Of a stretch of DNA of 27,099 nucleotides, positions 16,198-23,343 are shown piece by piece. This DNA is from an uncultured Erysipelotrichaceae bacterium (lineage in GTDB: Bacteria > Bacillota_I > Bacilli_A > Erysipelotrichales > Erysipelotrichaceae): assembly GCA_934699415.1 (NCBI GenBank), contig CAKUWO010000015.1:1-27099 (forward strand). The letters run 5' to 3'. Within the stretch, counting starts at the first letter, position 1, and each line of letters opens with the position of its first letter. The notes beneath the pieces were generated by a model, which was given only the letters and a program-made list of their open reading frames with translations, did no database searches and had not been told where the DNA came from. Position numbers and translations under genes: made by a program.

Positions 16198-16239
16198 GAA
16201 GCTGGTGTTGGAAAGGAGGCTTGCCAGCTTCCTTCCTCC
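16198..16239 (+). repeat. GC-rich inverted repeat with possible pseudoknot pairing
   Basis: GAAGCTGG (16198-16205) pairs with CCAGCTTC (16224-16231), and GGAGG (16215-16219) inside the loop can pair with CCTCC (16235-16239) outside it, an H-type pseudoknot layout. The patch is much more GC-rich than the surrounding DNA and lies between the divergent brnQ promoter and the restriction-modification operon. Confidence 0.5.
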
Positions 16240-16260
16240 GCTTAGTTAGTATGATATTAT

Positions 16261-16300
16261 TCCAGACTTAGAATATAATAGAGATATTAAATTCTGGAGG
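16261..16300 (+). promoter_or_regulatory. Restriction-modification operon promoter with flanking inverted repeat
   Basis: TATAAT at 16274-16279 is a consensus -10; no convincing -35 is seen. TCCAGA (16261-16266) just before it and TCTGGA (16293-16298) overlapping the ribosome site are inverted copies. The arrangement could bind a repressor or fold to mask the GGAGG, either of which would control the first methyltransferase. Confidence 0.45.
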
Positions 16301-16308
16301 GTTTAACA

Positions 16309-17379
16309 ATGGAATTTATATCTGCTAAAGAGGCTGCAAAGAAATGGGGAATATCACAAAGAAGAGTGGATGTGCTTTGTTCTGAAAATAGAATTAAAAA
16401 TGCGGCAATGGTTGAAAATATGTGGATTATACCATCAGACACCGAAAAACCAGCAGATGCCAGATTTAGTGAATGCTCAAAAAATATTGAAAATAAAGCC
16501 AAACCATTTTTAAAATGGGCGGGAGGCAAAAATCAATTACTATCTGAAATAGGAAAGTATTATCCTTTCGATAAACTTGGCATCACAAAATACGCTGAAC
16601 CATTTATTGGTGGTGGTGCTGTTCTTTTTGATATTTTAAATAAATATACGTTAGAAGAAATTTATATTAGTGATATAAATGCTGAATTGATAAATACATA
16701 TATTGTTATACGTGATAATGTGAATGAGTTAATTCGTTTACTTTATGTCATGCAAGACGAATTTATTCCGAAAGATGCATTTGATAGGAAAATATATTTT
16801 GGTTTAAAAAGAGAGCGATTTAATCTTTTGAAAGCTAATGGTGATAATGGATTAAATGTTGAAAAAGCAGCTCTAATGATTTTTCTTAATAGGACATGTT
16901 TTAATGGATTATATCGTGTAAACAGCAAAGGCTATTTTAATGTTCCTATGGGCATATATAAGAATCCCATTATTTGTGATGAGAAAAACTTAAGAATTGT
17001 TTCTGAAAAATTGCAGAACGTAAACATTGTTTGCGGTGATTATAAAAAATCGATAAATTTTATAGATGATAGGACTTTTGTTTATTTCGATCCACCATAT
17101 AGACCTATTACATCAACAGCAAGCTTTACTGCATATACAGAAAACTTATTTGATGATAAAGAACAAATTGAGTTAGCGTACTTTGTAAATGAATTAGACA
17201 AAAAAGGCGCAAAAATTGTTATCAGTAACTCAGATCCTAAAAATGTTAATGAAGACGATAATTTCTTTGATGAAATTTATGCTTCTCACAAAATTAAACG
17301 CGTCGAAGCTTCTAGAATGATTAATTGCAAAGGAGAAGCAAGAGGCAAGATAAAAGAATTACTTATTTCCAATTTTTAA
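16309..17379 (+). CDS. Dam-family (DpnM-like) adenine DNA methyltransferase with N-terminal HTH
   Basis: 356 residues. Residues 1-50 form a helix-turn-helix of the excisionase/MerR-like type (SAKEAAKKWGISQRRVDVLC). From 65 on the protein is an alpha-class D12 N6-adenine methyltransferase: FLKWAGGKNQLL (67-78, AdoMet binding), YAEPFIGGGAV, the target-recognition part, and the catalytic D261-P-P-Y264. Dam/DpnM enzymes methylate GATC, which fits the R.DpnII-like nuclease two genes downstream. The added HTH makes it about 70 residues longer than DpnM and may let it regulate its own operon, as C-proteins or methyltransferases do in other systems. The ATG follows GGAGG at 16296-16300. Confidence 0.92.
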   Translation: MEFISAKEAAKKWGISQRRVDVLCSENRIKNAAMVENMWIIPSDTEKPADARFSECSKNIENKAKPFLKWAGGKNQLLSEIGKYYPFDKLGITKYAEPFIGGGAVLFDILNKYTLEEIYISDINAELINTYIVIRDNVNELIRLLYVMQDEFIPKDAFDRKIYFGLKRERFNLLKANGDNGLNVEKAALMIFLNRTCFNGLYRVNSKGYFNVPMGIYKNPIICDEKNLRIVSEKLQNVNIVCGDYKKSINFIDDRTFVYFDPPYRPITSTASFTAYTENLFDDKEQIELAYFVNELDKKGAKIVISNSDPKNVNEDDNFFDEIYASHKIKRVEASRMINCKGEARGKIKELLISNF

Positions 17380-17389
17380 GGGGGTTTAA

Positions 17390-17920
17390 ATGATAAAGGA
17401 CGGGAAAGGTGGTGCAAACACCAAAACAGGACTTATTTTTGAAGGAAAAACAGAACTTGCAACAACTATAAACAATATCGAAGAATACGAAGTTAAAAAT
17501 GATGTTGTTTATTACAATGGAGAAGAAATTGCCTATTTATATAAAAAACACGCACTATATCGTTATTTGAAAGAAGAAGGAATAGATTGGAATAAATATA
17601 TTTCTAAAAAACTATTACCTGATAATAGTGTTTATATAAAAGAGAGTAACAAGCTTTTCATTATTGAATATAAATATCAAAATTCCAAAGGCTCTGTTGA
17701 TGAAAAAATACAAACATGTGATTTTAAGAGAAAAGAATACCAAAAGCTAATGAAACCACTTGGAGTTGATGTGGAATTTATTTATGTTCTTTGTGATTGG
17801 TTCAGGGATCCTAAATATAAAGATGCTTTAGAATATATTGAAAGCGTGGGATGCTTTTACTATTTCAATAATATTCCACTTTCAAAGATAGGGTTGCCTA
17901 CATCTTTTGAGGAGAAATGA
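17390..17920 (+). CDS. PD-(D/E)xK-type restriction endonuclease (predicted)
   Basis: 176 residues. The N-terminus has a KGGANTKTGLIFE segment seen in small type II nucleases, and KLFIIEYKYQNSKGSVDEK (near 86-105) fits the ExK strand of a PD-(D/E)xK core, with an upstream acidic candidate in LPDNSVYI. It lies between the Dam-like methyltransferase and the R.DpnII-like gene with an AAGGGGG ribosome site at 17378-17384. It is not a DpnA or DpnII homologue. The likely partner is the second methyltransferase at 18779. The recognition sequence cannot be inferred; the exact family is not named with certainty. Confidence 0.7.
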   Translation: MIKDGKGGANTKTGLIFEGKTELATTINNIEEYEVKNDVVYYNGEEIAYLYKKHALYRYLKEEGIDWNKYISKKLLPDNSVYIKESNKLFIIEYKYQNSKGSVDEKIQTCDFKRKEYQKLMKPLGVDVEFIYVLCDWFRDPKYKDALEYIESVGCFYYFNNIPLSKIGLPTSFEEK

Positions 17921-17921
17921 A

Positions 17922-18782
17922 ATGTTAAGAGATTTTAATGAATGGTTATCTAGCTTTCGTGATAGTATTGCTAACTACGGTTATTACACTGATTTCGAGA
18001 AGATATATAATAACGTTGATAAAATAAAAATTGAATTAAACATCATGAATTCATTAATCGGTTCTCAAAATATTGAAAAAGATTTTGATGAATTATTGAA
18101 AAAATATCCTGAAATATTGAAATGTGTGCCCTTGTTGTTGGCTATAAGATCTGATGAAATACATGTTACCGATGAAAGTGGTGAATTTAATTACAACTTC
18201 AAAAAGCCCAATCAAAGTATTGAACAATACAAGATTTTTATGCGCAAAACCGGTTTATTTGATTTGATTGAAAATCATATAATTAATAATCTTGTTGATT
18301 ATATTACTGGAATTGAAACAGGTCTTGATACTAATGCTAGAAAAAATCGTGGTGGGCATTTAATGGAAGACTTGGTTGAAAGTTATATTAAAAAAGCCGG
18401 TTTTATAAAAGATGAAAGCTATTTTAAAGAAACCTATATTAGTGAAATCACCGATATGTGTGGATTAGATTTATCAGCTATATCTAATAAAGGCAAAGCT
18501 GAAAAACGCTTTGATTTTGTTATAAAAACACCAAATATGATTTATGGCATTGAAACCAATTTCTACGGTGGCGGTGGAAGCAAGCTGAATGAAACAGCAA
18601 GAAGTTACAAAACACTCGCCCAAGAAAGTGATACTATCGATGGTTTCTCTTTTGTTTGGTTTACTGATGGTAAAGGATGGGTTAGTGCTCGTCACAATCT
18701 TGAAGAAACATTTGATATTATGGAGCATATTTACAATATTAAAGATTTAGAAGAAGGGGTTATTAACAAGGTTATTAAATGA
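17922..18782 (+). CDS. Type II restriction endonuclease, R.DpnII/MboI family (GATC)
   Basis: 286 residues, close to the 288 of R.DpnII. Matching stretches include FNEWLSSFRDSIANYGYYTDF, LNIMNSLIGSQNI, PEILKCVPLLLA, NNLVDYITGIETG.DTN, ARKNRGG and GSKLNETARSYK. The catalytic core is D198 in KRFDFVIK and E211-T-N in YGIETNFYG, where the usual Lys of ExK is Asn, as I recall also for R.DpnII. The enzyme should cut unmethylated GATC. ATG 17922 has GAGGAG at 17909-17914, one base after the stop of the previous gene; the in-frame TTG at 17907 is not needed. The stop overlaps the next ATG by four bases. Confidence 0.93.
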   Translation: MLRDFNEWLSSFRDSIANYGYYTDFEKIYNNVDKIKIELNIMNSLIGSQNIEKDFDELLKKYPEILKCVPLLLAIRSDEIHVTDESGEFNYNFKKPNQSIEQYKIFMRKTGLFDLIENHIINNLVDYITGIETGLDTNARKNRGGHLMEDLVESYIKKAGFIKDESYFKETYISEITDMCGLDLSAISNKGKAEKRFDFVIKTPNMIYGIETNFYGGGGSKLNETARSYKTLAQESDTIDGFSFVWFTDGKGWVSARHNLEETFDIMEHIYNIKDLEEGVINKVIK

Positions 18783-19528
18783 CTACCAAAAAAATAAAAA
18801 AATGGGAGCCTGAAGATTTTGAATTGGAAATGACTACTCATTGGTCTTTTCCTAAAAGGGGTAATTGGGCAACACATGATGCAAAGTGGCGAGGCAATTG
18901 GTCACCATATATTCCGAGAAATCTTATTTTAAGATATTCTAAGGAAGGGGATTTAATTCTTGACCAATTTGCTGGGGGTGGCACAACCTTAGTTGAGGCT
19001 AAATTATTAAATCGTAATATCATTGGTGTCGATGTTAATGATGTGGCATTAGATAGATGTAGAGATAAAATTAATTTCGAGCACAAAGGTGCTGATGGAC
19101 AAGTTTTCATCCATAAAGGAGATGCAAGAAATTTAGATTTTATTGATGATTGCAGCATAGATCTCATTTGTACTCATCCACCATATGCAAATATCATCAA
19201 GTATAGCGAAAATTTAAGTGATGATTTATCTCTTCTTAAAGTCAATGATTTTCTTGAAGAAATGAAAAAAGTTGCATCTGAGAGTTTTCGTGTTTTAAAA
19301 AAAGATAAATACTGTGCTATTTTAATGGGCGATACAAGGCAAAAAGGTTGCATGATTCCGATGTCTTTTGATGTTATGAAGATATTTCAAGATGTGGGCT
19401 TTACTTTAAAAGAATTGATTATTAAGGAGCAACATAATTGCAAAGCCACTGGGTATTGGAAAACAAATAGTATAAAGTATAACTTCTTGTTAATTGCCCA
19501 CGAATATTTATTCATCTTCAAAAAATAA
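18779..19528 (+). CDS. DNA methyltransferase (N6-adenine or N4-cytosine), motif order I-IV
   Basis: 249 residues. A THWSFPKRGNW segment precedes motif I (LILDQFAGGGTTLVEA, 59-74) and the acidic NIIGVDVN; motif IV is T132-H-P-P-Y136, followed by NIIKYSE. Order I then IV separates it from DpnA, which has IV before I, so it is not the usual third gene of a DpnII system. The residue before PPY is His instead of the usual Asp, Asn or Ser. It probably protects the site cut by the nuclease at 17390, giving two specificities in one operon. Its ATG overlaps the R.DpnII stop (ATGA). No terminator follows directly. Confidence 0.88.
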   Translation: MTTKKIKKWEPEDFELEMTTHWSFPKRGNWATHDAKWRGNWSPYIPRNLILRYSKEGDLILDQFAGGGTTLVEAKLLNRNIIGVDVNDVALDRCRDKINFEHKGADGQVFIHKGDARNLDFIDDCSIDLICTHPPYANIIKYSENLSDDLSLLKVNDFLEEMKKVASESFRVLKKDKYCAILMGDTRQKGCMIPMSFDVMKIFQDVGFTLKELIIKEQHNCKATGYWKTNSIKYNFLLIAHEYLFIFKK

Positions 19529-19570
19529 TCGTTTATTTAGGCTAGAATAAAGATATAAGAGAGGTGTTCT

Positions 19571-19669
19571 ATGTATAAAACAATTAAAATCATCCTTTTA
19601 GTGACACTCATCATTCTTTTAGCTATTGCTATTATTTCAATTCTAGCGCAAACGCCATCATTAATTTAA
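19571..19669 (+). CDS. 32-residue single-pass membrane peptide
   Basis: ATG 19571 with AGAGGTG at 19560-19566 encodes 32 residues: a short basic start (MYKTIK), a strongly hydrophobic helix (about 6-26) and a polar tail (AQTPSLI). It lies 42 bp after the restriction-modification operon. Size and composition resemble type I toxin peptides or small membrane regulators, and a candidate small RNA follows, but no antisense overlap is seen. It could equally be a chance frame; the good ribosome site speaks against that. Confidence 0.5.
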   Translation: MYKTIKIILLVTLIILLAIAIISILAQTPSLI

Positions 19670-19717
19670 AAGCAATATAAATTGTTGATATCGTCTTTAT
19701 CTAAATTGAAAATTCTG

Positions 19718-19726
19718 TGATATAAT
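19718..19726 (+). promoter_or_regulatory. Extended -10 of the candidate small RNA, inside an inverted repeat
   Basis: TG-A-TATAAT is a perfect extended -10. ATTCTGT (19712-19718) and ACAGAAT (19732-19738) flank it as inverted copies, suggesting a regulator site. Confidence 0.5.
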
Positions 19727-19732
19727 AATTAT

Positions 19733-19806
19733 ACAGAATATGTCCCTCCCTTCTTTGTAGTTTATTAATTGACCAAGCAGATAACACAAAGAAGGGATTT
19801 TTATTT
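19733..19806 (+). ncRNA. Candidate small RNA of about 75 nt ending in a terminator
   Basis: A transcript started by the extended -10 at 19718-19726 would run from about 19733 to the T-rich end near 19806. CCCTTCTTTG (19748-19757) pairs with CAAAGAAGGG (19787-19796) and is followed by ATTTTTATTT; the loop is 29 bases. There is no coding frame with a ribosome site inside. The helix could also simply end the upstream transcript of the membrane peptide. Confidence 0.4.
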
Positions 19807-19827
19807 GTATGTAATCTATCAAACCTT

Positions 19828-19858
19828 AAAAAAGAAACCCTTACTTAGAGTTTCTTTT
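19828..19858 (-). terminator. Terminator of the choloylglycine hydrolase gene
   Basis: On the minus strand AAAAGAAACTC and GGGTTTCTTTTTT pair across a short loop and end in a T-run. The 5' arm overlaps the stop codon. Confidence 0.8.
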
Positions 19859-20810
19859 AGTTTTGCATTTTAATTGTTTCTTCTTCTAACATCGGATATT
19901 CAATTAAAGAACTATCATCAAGATTTTCATGATGCATATTAACACCACTGATTTGATGATTGGTATATGTGGTGTAATAATAAATACCTTTATCTAAATC
20001 ACAAGCTGAAGAATAAATGGTATATTCATAACTTCTATCTTTTACTTCACAACAACCATTTTGTTGCTCAACAGAATGTAAGATATGGAAGAATTGATTT
20101 AAATGATCATCATTTAAAGATTCAGAAAAATGATTAGTAAAAGCAACTTTAACAAATCTTGACATTGATGATAAATCACCAGGCAATCCCATAGCGCCCA
20201 TACCTCTAGAATATCTTGTAAGTTCTATTCCGAAACTATTTACAGGATCTTTTTTAGATAAATGAGCATAATTATTCAAATTAAATAATTGCATATTAAA
20301 TGGTGGATTATTGGTCAAAACATTAACAGGATTATCATATAACTTCAAACCATCTTTAACTGTTTCTAAAACAATTGAAGATTCTTTGTCAGCAATAAAC
20401 CAATGAAGTTGAGCAGGGGAATAACGATCCGATACTACTTCATTATCAATATTAAGATTTTTATACAATTCCTTTACTTCTTTAACATTTGCACAAGTAC
20501 TTAAGATATACGGAATAAGCTCATATTGAGCAATATTTGTTTTGCCATCGATTGCTTCATGATAAACACAATTTCCAACAAAGTTTAAGCCAGCAATACC
20601 TAATCCTTTTTCATTAATAGCATCAAAATACATTGGATATTCTTTTTCAATAATACCAGAACCGATAATTGCATAATGGTTATTCAATCGTGGGGCGTGA
20701 TTAAAAGATAAAGGAAAATTACGTGGTGTAATTAGTATTTTTTGCCCATAACCAAAATCATAATCTAAATTTCTTCCAAAGATTCCTTTATAACTTGCAG
20801 CAGTACACAT
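19857..20810 (-). CDS. bsh: Choloylglycine hydrolase family (bile salt hydrolase / penicillin V acylase)
   Basis: 317 residues. Cys2 becomes the N-terminal nucleophile after Met removal. Other active-site residues of bile salt hydrolases are present: R13 and D16 (FGRNLDYD), N76 (AGLNF), N167 (VLTNNPPF) and R218 (SRF). The overall sequence follows the Clostridium perfringens CBAH-1 pattern (ITPRNF, EKGLGIAGLNF, GKTNIAQYEL, LHWFIAD, GLPGDLSSMSRF, FFHIL). The enzyme should cleave the glycine or taurine amide of conjugated bile acids in the cytoplasm; a penicillin V acylase or acyl-homoserine-lactone role cannot be excluded. AAGGAGG precedes the start. It is monocistronic. Its presence favours a gut host. 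Confidence 0.9.
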   Translation of the reverse strand: MCTAASYKGIFGRNLDYDFGYGQKILITPRNFPLSFNHAPRLNNHYAIIGSGIIEKEYPMYFDAINEKGLGIAGLNFVGNCVYHEAIDGKTNIAQYELIPYILSTCANVKEVKELYKNLNIDNEVVSDRYSPAQLHWFIADKESSIVLETVKDGLKLYDNPVNVLTNNPPFNMQLFNLNNYAHLSKKDPVNSFGIELTRYSRGMGAMGLPGDLSSMSRFVKVAFTNHFSESLNDDHLNQFFHILHSVEQQNGCCEVKDRSYEYTIYSSACDLDKGIYYYTTYTNHQISGVNMHHENLDDSSLIEYPMLEEETIKMQN

Positions 20811-20995
20811 ATAAGCCTCCTTGATATAATATTTTTCTTTTTACCTTGATATCATGATTTTAAATAGAAGTAGTAAGAAGATATTTTATTGTGGCTATAG
20901 TAGTCACCTTACATACATATTAGTCTTGAAACATTGATATCTTCAATATAAAACTTTTTAAATTATATCTCTATAACTTTATAATAACTATTAAG

Positions 20996-21010
20996 TGTTA
21001 TTATTACTAC
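20996..21010 (+). promoter_or_regulatory. Extended -10 directly before the ygjP-like start (leaderless transcript candidate)
   Basis: TG-T-TATTAT (20996-21004) is followed by six bases and then the ATG at 21011, so transcription would begin at or next to the start codon. There is no Shine-Dalgarno sequence. A second -10, TATAAT at 20980-20985, would give a leader of about 20 bases, also without a ribosome site. Confidence 0.4.
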
Positions 21011-21579
21011 ATGAAAGATAATCTTGAATATAAAGGTTTCAAAGTAGAAATTAATCGTAGTTTAAGAACCACCATATCGTTAACCGTTAAACAAGATAGA
21101 ATTATTGTTAGAGCACCTTTGTTTTCATCTGATGCCAGTATTGAAGCTTTTTAAAGAAAGAATCTTCTTGGTTAGATAAGAAGTTAGCGAAATTTGAAGA
21201 GCGCAAGAAATATAATCTACCGTTATTGACCAAAAAGGAAATTAAGGCTTTAAAAGAAATAGCCTCCGTTGTTATTAAAGAAAAAGTTGAATATTATTCT
21301 TTGGTACTTGATGTTGATTATGGAAAGATTATTATTCGTCAACAAAAGACTTTATGGGGTAGTTGTAGTAGTAATGGCAATTTAAGCTTCAATTGTCTAT
21401 TAATGCTTACCGATGATGAAATTATTAATTATGTAGTTGTTCATGAATTAGCGCATCGCAAATATATGAATCACTCTAAAGAATTCTATCGTGAAATTGA
21501 AAATGTTTTGCCAAACTATAAGGTTCAACAAAAATGGCTTAAAGATAATGGCTGGAAATTCTTTGCGCGTTTAGGATAA
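21011..21579 (+). pseudogene. YgjP/DUF45 (SprT-like) zinc metallopeptidase, one-base frameshift
   Basis: The frame from ATG 21011 reads MKDNLEYKGFKVEINRSLR, then RIIVRAP and DASIEAF, then stops at a TAA inside a run of five T at 21151-21156. One added T continues it as LKKESSWLDKKLAKFEER into the intact downstream frame, which holds WGSCSSNGNLSFN, the zinc motif H-E-L-A-H, the third ligand region MNHSKEFY and the C-terminal WLKDNGW. The span is 569 bases, one short of 190 codons, the usual family length. YgjP-like proteins are predicted minigluzincin-type metallopeptidases of uncertain role. As sequenced only the C-terminal 117 residues, from an internal start near 21226, could be made separately. 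Confidence 0.85.
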
Positions 21580-21596
21580 TCATTGTTTTTATGATT

Positions 21597-21607
21597 TGTG
21601 ATAAAAT
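21597..21607 (+). promoter_or_regulatory. Extended -10 directly before the methyltransferase GTG start
   Basis: TG-A-TAAAAT (21599-21607) is followed by six bases and then GTG at 21614; no ribosome site lies between. This is the same layout as the gene before it and suggests a leaderless mRNA. Confidence 0.4.
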
Positions 21608-21613
21608 AAATAA

Positions 21614-22390
21614 GTGAGACTTGAAGATTATTACAATAAATTCAATGAAGATAAAAGATTAGATTCATTAAGAGGGCAAGTAGAATATCTAACAGCGATG
21701 AAGTACATTCATGATTATCTTAATAATTATGAACATCCTTCAATTGTTGATATTGGTGCTGGTACTGGTAAATATAGCTGTACTTTAGCTAATGAAGGGT
21801 ATGATGTTACGGCTATAGAATTATGCAAAACTAATCTTGGTGTCCTGAAAGCTAAAAAAAGTAATTGTAAAGCTTTTTTAGGTAATGCTTTAGATTTAAG
21901 TGTTTTTAAAGATGAATCGTTTGATATGACATTACTATTTGGACCTTTATATCATTTGCATCGTTATGAAGATAAAGTAAAAGCTTTAAAAGAAGCCAAA
22001 AGAGTAACAAAAGAAGAGGGCGTTATTCTGGTGTCTTATATTAATAACGATTATGCGATTGTGGAACATGGTTTTAGAGAAGGACATATCAAAGAATCTT
22101 TATCTTTTATTGATGAAAATTGGAAGATTAATGAAAGTGGCAATGAACTTTATTCTTATGTTAGAAAAGAAGATATTGATCTTTTGAATCATGACGCAGA
22201 ATTATGCCGTGAGAAAATTATTGCCGAAGATTCGATTAGTTCATTGATTAGAGAGAATTTAAAAAAGCTAAGTGATGAAGAATTTACCTTATTCATGAAA
22301 TATCACTTCGCGATATGCGAAAGAGCTGATATGCTAGGAAATTCATTTCATTTCTTAGATATCTTAAGAAAGGAGCAGACTATTGGATAA
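21614..22390 (+). CDS. Class I SAM-dependent methyltransferase
   Basis: 258 residues starting with GTG. Motif I is IVDIGAGTGKYS, followed by the acidic VTAIELC, then NALDLSVFKDESFDMTLLFGPLYHL (motifs II-III) and EAKRVTKEEGVILVSYIN, the Methyltransf_11/25 pattern. The C-terminal 100 residues are helical and probably form a substrate lid. The substrate, a small molecule or protein, is unknown. No Shine-Dalgarno is found before the GTG, and no alternative start is available until residue 29, which would remove a conserved part. The stop overlaps the next gene start by 8 bases. Confidence 0.85.
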   Translation: MRLEDYYNKFNEDKRLDSLRGQVEYLTAMKYIHDYLNNYEHPSIVDIGAGTGKYSCTLANEGYDVTAIELCKTNLGVLKAKKSNCKAFLGNALDLSVFKDESFDMTLLFGPLYHLHRYEDKVKALKEAKRVTKEEGVILVSYINNDYAIVEHGFREGHIKESLSFIDENWKINESGNELYSYVRKEDIDLLNHDAELCREKIIAEDSISSLIRENLKKLSDEEFTLFMKYHFAICERADMLGNSFHFLDILRKEQTIG

Positions 22391-23243
22391 AAAATTACAA
22401 CCGAAGAACTTTTTCTATTTATTTATTGCAGGATGCATCAATGCATTTGGGGTGACAGTATTTATTTCACCTGTTAATTTATATGACTCAGGAATCTCAG
22501 GAACATCAATCTTGTTATCGCAACTAACGCCAGACAAGTGGTCGCTTTCTATTTTCTTGTTATTGCTTAACTTTCCTTTATTTATTTTTGGTTATAAAAG
22601 ACACGGCTTTACTTTTACTATCTATTCTTTATTTACCATTAGTGTTTATTCATTGTTCTCTTACTTAATTACTGATGTATTTCCAATCGATGTCAGTATT
22701 GCGTCACCATTAGCAGGCGAAGACTTATTGCTTTGTGCTTTATTTGGTGGTGTTATTTCGGGTCTAGGGAGTGGTTTGACAATAAGACATGGTGGTGCAA
22801 TTGATGGCATTGATGTAATGGCAGTAACTTTTGCTGATAAATTAAATATTACTGTTGGTACATTTGTAATGATTTACAATATCATTCTTTATATTATTTG
22901 TGGTGTTGTAATCAATAGCTGGATTTTACCGCTCTATTCTATTGTTACTTATGCTGCAGGGTTAAAGACAATTGACTTTGTAGTTGAAGGTATTGATAGA
23001 TCCAAAGCTGTTATGATTGTTACAACTAAAGCCGATGAAATTAATAAAGTATTATTAGAAGAATTTAAGACTGGAACTACTTTATTACCTGCTGTTGGTG
23101 GTTATTCTAATAACAATAAGACTGTTATTTATTTCATTGTCAGCCGATTTGAAATTTATCGTATGACAAGTATTGTTCACGATATAGATCCTTCAGCTTT
23201 CCTTACAATAAGTGAAGTGGCTGATGTGTTAAAAGGGAAATAG
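22383..23243 (+). CDS. YitT-family membrane protein (DUF161/DUF2179)
   Basis: 286 residues. Five or six hydrophobic segments occupy residues 10-190, with the family signatures NLYDSGISGTSILLSQ and GLTIRHGGAIDGIDVMA, followed by a cytoplasmic DUF2179 domain (RSKAVMIVTTKADEINKVLLEEFKTGTT to FLTISEVADVLKG). Function is unproven; transport has been proposed. The start is TTG 22383, supported by AAAGGAG at 22369-22375, overlapping the end of the methyltransferase. A terminator follows. Confidence 0.9.
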   Translation: MDKKLQPKNFFYLFIAGCINAFGVTVFISPVNLYDSGISGTSILLSQLTPDKWSLSIFLLLLNFPLFIFGYKRHGFTFTIYSLFTISVYSLFSYLITDVFPIDVSIASPLAGEDLLLCALFGGVISGLGSGLTIRHGGAIDGIDVMAVTFADKLNITVGTFVMIYNIILYIICGVVINSWILPLYSIVTYAAGLKTIDFVVEGIDRSKAVMIVTTKADEINKVLLEEFKTGTTLLPAVGGYSNNNKTVIYFIVSRFEIYRMTSIVHDIDPSAFLTISEVADVLKGK

Positions 23244-23246
23244 ATG

Positions 23247-23271
23247 AAGAGGTGGGCTATCACCTCTTTTT
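23247..23271 (+). terminator. Terminator after the YitT-family gene
   Basis: AAGAGGTG (23247-23254) pairs with CACCTCTT (23261-23268), followed by TTTTTATT. It isolates cas9 from the upstream operon. Confidence 0.9.
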
Positions 23272-23296
23272 ATTAAGGGCTTTAAAAGTATAAAGA

Positions 23297-23305
23297 TGAT
23301 ACAAT
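23297..23305 (+). promoter_or_regulatory. Extended -10 promoter of cas9
   Basis: TG-A-TACAAT gives a start near 23312 and a leader of about 30 bases carrying AAAGGAG at 23331-23337. No -35 is evident. Confidence 0.5.
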
Positions 23306-23343
23306 TTAGTTAATGATTATTTCTGTAAGTAAAGGAGAATAGA

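Noticed and set aside
18779..19528. DpnA, the second methyltransferase of DpnII systems
   Set aside because: DpnA has motif IV before motif I; this protein has motif I first and shares no recognisable target domain with it.
23244..23343. tracrRNA or anti-repeat upstream of cas9
   Set aside because: The gap holds only a terminator, an extended -10 and the ribosome site. There is no array in the window to compare an anti-repeat against.
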